From Pseudomonadota bacterium (lineage in GTDB: Bacteria > Desulfobacterota > Desulfobulbia > Desulfobulbales > SURF-16): a DNA stretch of 35,094 bases. The notes beneath the pieces were generated by a model that was not told the DNA's origin, ran no database searches, and saw only the letters and a list, made by a program, of their open reading frames with translations. This document shows, in pieces, positions 31,649 through 35,094 of this stretch. Location: the NCBI GenBank assembly GCA_018897105.1, contig JAHILF010000082.1:1-35094 (forward strand), read 5' to 3'. Each line of letters opens with the position of its first letter. The first letter of the stretch is position 1. The position numbers and the translations under genes were made by a program.

Positions 31649-32048
31649 GGTTCATCACTCCTTTTTCCTGTTTTAAGGCATTATGCCGTTGATGTCATGA
31701 TTTCTGCTATGCCGCAATCGTGGCCGGCAATGCCCGGCAAGAGCACTCCCCGGCACAGGCGATCCGGCAAAACAACTTATCAGGCAGCCGGCAATAGCAA
31801 TATTCTCACCTTCGCAATAGTTTATTTCAATTTTCGCGCCAAAGATCCTGTCGAACGGCAAGATACCTTCTCTGCGGGTAATCATCTGTTTGTACTTTCT
31901 TTTTTATGCAACAACCAGGTCGCAATAGATACAGGAAATGAGACGGTTGAGGTGGTTGAAATCCACTTTCACAAGACAATCCGGTCTGGCAGGACTTGGG
32001 CTTAGCCGCGCAGGTTGGAGAGCGGAGAAAGGTTACGAAATCAAAGAG
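31649..32048. other. Intergenic stretch, about 400 bases
   Basis: No supported gene. A minus-strand open frame at 31673-31885 has no ribosome site or known motif. The promoter of the CBS gene must lie here, but no clear hexamers were seen. Confidence 0.5.
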
Positions 32049-32077
32049 GGGATGGGGGCAAAGATTGCCCCCATCCC
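32049..32077 (-). terminator. Terminator of the cytochrome/barrel operon
   Basis: GGGATGGGGGCAA (32049-32061) and TTGCCCCCATCCC (32065-32077) form a perfect 13-pair stem with loop AGA, 16 bases after the barrel stop codon on the minus strand. The following T-rich stretch is moderate (CTCTTTGATTT). Confidence 0.85.
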
Positions 32078-32092
32078 GGATGGTGGTTTTTC

Positions 32093-34159
32093 TTAGAAAC
32101 CGTAGCGAACTGTCAGATAACCGATATTAGCTTCATAGTCGTGGTCTGCATAGGCTCCGGACAGGTAGGTGCCGCTATTGGGTATATAGCTGTAGCCCTC
32201 GTACTGGAGGTCTCTATAGGTATACTTCTCAAACACATAGCCCAGATTGAGGTCGAGCTGTTTGCTGAAGGCATAGACCAGCTTTGCCTCCAGCCGTTTC
32301 TTGCTGTAGTCGTCATAGGGTTCGAGATCCTGCAAGGCTGTGTCGCCCTGGCTGGTGAAGGTGCTCTTGCCGTCGGACTTCTGGTATTCCCAGGAGACGA
32401 TAAGCTTTAAGATGTCCTCCATCAGCCGCACCTGGGTGGACAGGCCATAGGTCCAGAAATTATCCTTTATCTCCTGGTTCCACAGGTAGGAGGCGGCATT
32501 GCCGTCATTTACCGTGGGATCGGCCAACTGGGGCGGCGTACCCGAGCCTGCGGCAAAGTTGTAATGATCCGCCTCGGCCTTCGTGTATTCATAACCGGCA
32601 AAACCGCTCAGGTTGAACAGGCTGTAGCCGTGCCAGAGGAAGTCCAGATACACCTGATGCCGCTTGTCCTCGGTCCTGCCCAGGACGACCTTGTCATAGT
32701 CGTTGATGATGTAGCTGTAGTCCAGGCCGAGATCAAGGGTATCCAGGGGATAGAATTCCAGGGTGAGTTTGACCGCATCCCTGCTTTTGTCCGTGACATC
32801 GTAACGCTGGACATACTGGACTATATACTCGGCATCGGTGTCGGTTACCCCGGTCAGATCAAAGTCAGTGTCCGTATCCCGCTCCAGATGTGAATACTTC
32901 AGTTTGGCCGTGACATATTCAGACATGGAGTTCTTCAGCTGAAGGTAGACGGTATTGTCGGTATTGTTGTCCGCATCCGGCCGGTTGTGCCGGTCAACAT
33001 ACTGATATTCATAGCCTATTTCTGCTTTGGAGCGCCAGGGCAGCTTGTAGCCGATATCGATCCCCGCATCATCCTTGCTGTAATCAAAGAGATCGGTGGC
33101 ATTGCTTTCAATGGTGCCCAGGCCGTTATCATAGGCGATGATATCGGAGTTGTTTTCCTTATCCGTATACCGGTAATAGAGTCGGGCATCGAGTTCCCTG
33201 GTGGGCTGGCTGACCAGCACCGCTGCGAGATTAGTGTAAATGATCTCGCCGTCAAAGGTTGCTCTGTTTAAGTCCAGCGGCGCGGTGAGATTCAATTCGG
33301 AGATGGAAAAATCATCCTCCAGCTTGGCATAGCTGCCGCTCAGGGTAAAAGTCGACATGAAGGGCAGCTCGCGCATGGTCAAGTTGGCGCCGATCTTGCC
33401 GTAATCGTTTTCCGGCGGCATGATGCTGGTCTCCGTGGTCAGGGCAAACGGATTCTCCCAGTTCAGGTAAAGATTGTTGTTATCAAAAGAGCTGAGCATA
33501 CCCGACAGGGTAAAATTCATGGTCTTGGAGCGGTAGCCGGCCATCAGGTTAAGATCATTGGTCTGGTAATCAACCGGCTCCGGCAGCTCCACCGTGCCGC
33601 CGAAATCGCCGGCAGCCAGGGGTTTCACTCCCTCGGTCTCAAGCCGGCTTGCCCCGATCTTCACAAAAAACGGGGTGCCCAATGACACCTCCAGTTCACC
33701 ACCGTACTTTTTTCTCTCTATGGAATAATCAAAGGAGGACCAGTTCGCTTCCGGGGCCGGAGCAGCGCCGGAATAGCTGAGATTATCAGTCCCCACGCCC
33801 GAATAAAAGGTTTTGGCATCAAAAGAGTAATTATGCGGGGTTTCATCATAGTTCAGCTTGTATTTAAACTTGCCGAACTGACCTCCCTTCAGCCAGTAGT
33901 CCTGATCATCCAGACCGATATTGGTCCCCTCCAGCCCAAAATAGTAGGATCCTTTGTAGGCTTCCAGCAGGACATTGCCGAGCACATCGTCATCAAGGTC
34001 ACGGTATTCCTGAAATTTAGCACTGTTATCCTGATCATCCACGCCCATGACGCCCAGTTCCAGCGAACCGGTCACCACGGCAGCCTCCTCAGCCGCCATG
34101 ACGTAAGAGGGGGTGAGCAGTAATGTTGCCGCAATAAGTGATATATATCTTCTTTTCAT
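32093..34159 (-). CDS. MtrB/PioB-family outer-membrane beta-barrel
   Basis: A 688-residue protein. Signal peptide at 1-22 (TPSYVMAAE). The whole mature protein alternates short amphipathic strands with acidic, Tyr/Asn/Asp-rich turns (YFGLEGTNIGLDDQDYWLKG, KFKYKLNYDETPHNYSFDAK) and ends YLTVRYGF with the C-terminal Phe of barrels. Such MtrB/PioB proteins form a pore that holds a multihaem cytochrome so that electrons cross the outer membrane. The N-terminal CxxC seen in some MtrB proteins is absent. An AGGAGGAG ribosome site lies just before the ATG, 11 bases after the cytochrome gene, so the two are an operon for extracellular or periplasm-to-outside electron transfer. Confidence 0.9.
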   Translation of the reverse strand: MKRRYISLIAATLLLTPSYVMAAEEAAVVTGSLELGVMGVDDQDNSAKFQEYRDLDDDVLGNVLLEAYKGSYYFGLEGTNIGLDDQDYWLKGGQFGKFKYKLNYDETPHNYSFDAKTFYSGVGTDNLSYSGAAPAPEANWSSFDYSIERKKYGGELEVSLGTPFFVKIGASRLETEGVKPLAAGDFGGTVELPEPVDYQTNDLNLMAGYRSKTMNFTLSGMLSSFDNNNLYLNWENPFALTTETSIMPPENDYGKIGANLTMRELPFMSTFTLSGSYAKLEDDFSISELNLTAPLDLNRATFDGEIIYTNLAAVLVSQPTRELDARLYYRYTDKENNSDIIAYDNGLGTIESNATDLFDYSKDDAGIDIGYKLPWRSKAEIGYEYQYVDRHNRPDADNNTDNTVYLQLKNSMSEYVTAKLKYSHLERDTDTDFDLTGVTDTDAEYIVQYVQRYDVTDKSRDAVKLTLEFYPLDTLDLGLDYSYIINDYDKVVLGRTEDKRHQVYLDFLWHGYSLFNLSGFAGYEYTKAEADHYNFAAGSGTPPQLADPTVNDGNAASYLWNQEIKDNFWTYGLSTQVRLMEDILKLIVSWEYQKSDGKSTFTSQGDTALQDLEPYDDYSKKRLEAKLVYAFSKQLDLNLGYVFEKYTYRDLQYEGYSYIPNSGTYLSGAYADHDYEANIGYLTVRYGF

Positions 34160-34170
34160 ATCCGCTCCTC

Positions 34171-34884
34171 CTATTGTCTCAGACCATGATTTTCGAAATT
34201 GGCGCTCCCATGGATGGCACCATGACAGTTCAGACAGGAGCGGGCGAAGAATCTGTTGCTCGGACTGGAACCGGTAAAGCCTGCATTGGCATCATACGGG
34301 GTACCGGGGTGGCGGGACCAGTCGTGGCAGTCCTGACAGACGTTGGGGACCTTTTCCACCAGCAGTTTGGCGTGTCTGCTGCCATGGGGAGAATGACAGA
34401 TCAAACAGTTCTCCTCAACCGGCGAATGCTCCCAGACAAAGGGACCTCTTTTTTCCGCATGGCACTGGTAACACAGCTGGTTGACCGTATCGTCCTTGAT
34501 CATGTGTTGTGTTGCGGTGCCATGGGTGTTGTGGCAGTCAGAGCACTTGATCTTGTTCTCGATGATGGGATGGTGGGACTGTTTGTTTACCGCGACTTTG
34601 ATGTCCCGGTGGCAGGTAAAACATTTGGTCGGCTGATCCACCGCGCCACGGGTGGCGTGCATGGTATGACAGTTAAAACAGGAAATATCGTTTCTGCTGT
34701 GCTTGCTCATCTTCCACATGGCCATGTGGGTGTCGCTGTCATGACAGGCCAGGCATTTGGCGCTCAGTTCATCGACTGCGCTGCCCCCTTTTGCCTGGTA
34801 AACCAGGACGTTCTTCATGGTGGGATCTGCAACGTGGGCATCCGTATCCCCGTGACAGGTCTGGCAGCCGTGCTGTTCTCCCAT
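34171..34884 (-). CDS. DmsE-type multihaem c-type cytochrome, nine CxxCH, 5' end damaged
   Basis: At least 237 residues with nine CxxCH motifs (CQTCH, CLACH, CFNCH, CFTCH, CSDCH, CYQCH, CLICH, CQDCH, CLNCH) and many distal His. DmsE/MtrA-like decahaem proteins sit inside MtrB barrels; the barrel gene is 11 bases downstream. The ATG at 34884 has no signal peptide, though haem attachment needs export. The frame is open upstream (FHAKIWKG precedes it, typical for this family) to a stop near 34970. In another frame CYCHTADIRR appears where the first haem motif is expected. A frameshift or deletion probably disrupted the tenth haem and signal peptide. Given as CDS because the rest is intact; it may be a pseudogene. 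Confidence 0.8.
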   Translation of the reverse strand: MGEQHGCQTCHGDTDAHVADPTMKNVLVYQAKGGSAVDELSAKCLACHDSDTHMAMWKMSKHSRNDISCFNCHTMHATRGAVDQPTKCFTCHRDIKVAVNKQSHHPIIENKIKCSDCHNTHGTATQHMIKDDTVNQLCYQCHAEKRGPFVWEHSPVEENCLICHSPHGSRHAKLLVEKVPNVCQDCHDWSRHPGTPYDANAGFTGSSPSNRFFARSCLNCHGAIHGSANFENHGLRQ

Positions 34885-35094
34885 GCCCTTCCAGATCTTC
34901 GCATGAAACGTGGTGTCAAAGGTCAGATCTCCTGATGTCGGCAGTATGACAGTAGCAACTAATTCTTTCTAATGTGCTGAAATAGCGTTAAATTGTGTAC
35001 CTGCTCACAAGGGAGGCCACAAACGACAGCTTCCAAGCAGGATTTCTTCTTGGTACCATTTCAGACATGGATGGTGCCAGGAGAACTTTGAAGA
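34885..35094. other. Window edge, damaged cytochrome 5' region
   Basis: 34885-34965 continues the cytochrome frame on the minus strand without a start or signal peptide. Beyond 34990 two open plus-strand frames run off the edge (one reads LLTREATNDSFQAGFLLG); I recognise neither. Confidence 0.4.

Noticed and set aside
31077-31676. 199-codon plus-strand frame opposite the CBS gene
   Set aside because: No ribosome site or family resemblance; the minus-strand CBS pair explains the sequence.

Overview
The window looks like chromosomal DNA of a Desulfobacterota (deltaproteobacterial), sulfur-metabolising anaerobe, probably close to Desulfobulbales. This is an inference from gene content: a four-subunit 2-oxoacid:ferredoxin oxidoreductase, an MtrB/PioB barrel with a multihaem cytochrome, several rhodaneses, a DsrE-family protein, a broken sulfide:quinone-reductase-like gene, and heavy use of in-frame UGA that reads best as selenocysteine. 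No rRNA, tRNA or CRISPR array was seen.

Layout. 0.3-3.8 kb (+): an ECF sigma factor with its zinc-finger anti-sigma factor, a secreted protein with nine RPVDTA repeats, and a TPR plus beta-barrel outer-membrane protein. 4.1-5.6 kb (+): an SDR/DUF2867 oxidoreductase. 5.6-7.1 kb (-): a decaying chemotaxis remnant (receiver with Asp-to-Glu change, shortened CheW, gutted MCP). 7.4-16.4 kb (-): a long run korD-korA-korB-korC, a receiver/PEP-synthase-like protein, then a PAS histidine kinase and an NtrC-type regulator; most junctions overlap or are short. 16.7-20.7 kb (-): the S-adenosylmethionine cycle operon metK-ahcY, followed by an APH-like kinase and a P-loop kinase that are fused in many other bacteria. 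20.9-21.2 kb (-): a possible integrase remnant.

21.3-29.2 kb is the most interesting part. It holds four genes that appear broken by UGA, but each reads through in frame into conserved sequence, and several UGAs fall exactly where homologues or the neighbouring paralogue have cysteine. They are a three-rhodanese periplasmic protein (C186...U191), an unrecognised helical protein (U59), a rhodanese-DsbD fusion with two Sec (U112, U117), and a small thioredoxin/glutaredoxin-like protein (U16) that sits beside a paralogue with Cys16. A hairpin with its apical loop 18-24 nt downstream follows every UGA, as in bacterial SECIS elements. A cysteine-free ArsR-family regulator heads the second to fourth of these. 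A 22-bp motif (20 of 22 identical) lies both in its promoter and in the promoter of a downstream RHH-DsrE-SQR operon at 27.9-29.2 kb, so these two operons probably form one regulon. I infer a redox and sulfur (or selenium) transfer pathway reaching across the inner membrane.

29.4-35.1 kb (-): an alpha/beta hydrolase, a VOC protein with a frameshift in a T7 run, a CBS-pair protein, and an MtrB/PioB barrel with a nine-haem DmsE-type cytochrome whose 5' end seems damaged. Genome decay is visible in many places: an inversion within the SQR gene, a deletion fusing two molybdenum hydroxylase subunits, the MCP deletion, and the VOC and cytochrome frameshifts. Some could be assembly or base-calling errors. 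All calls rest on reading the sequence; no database search was run.
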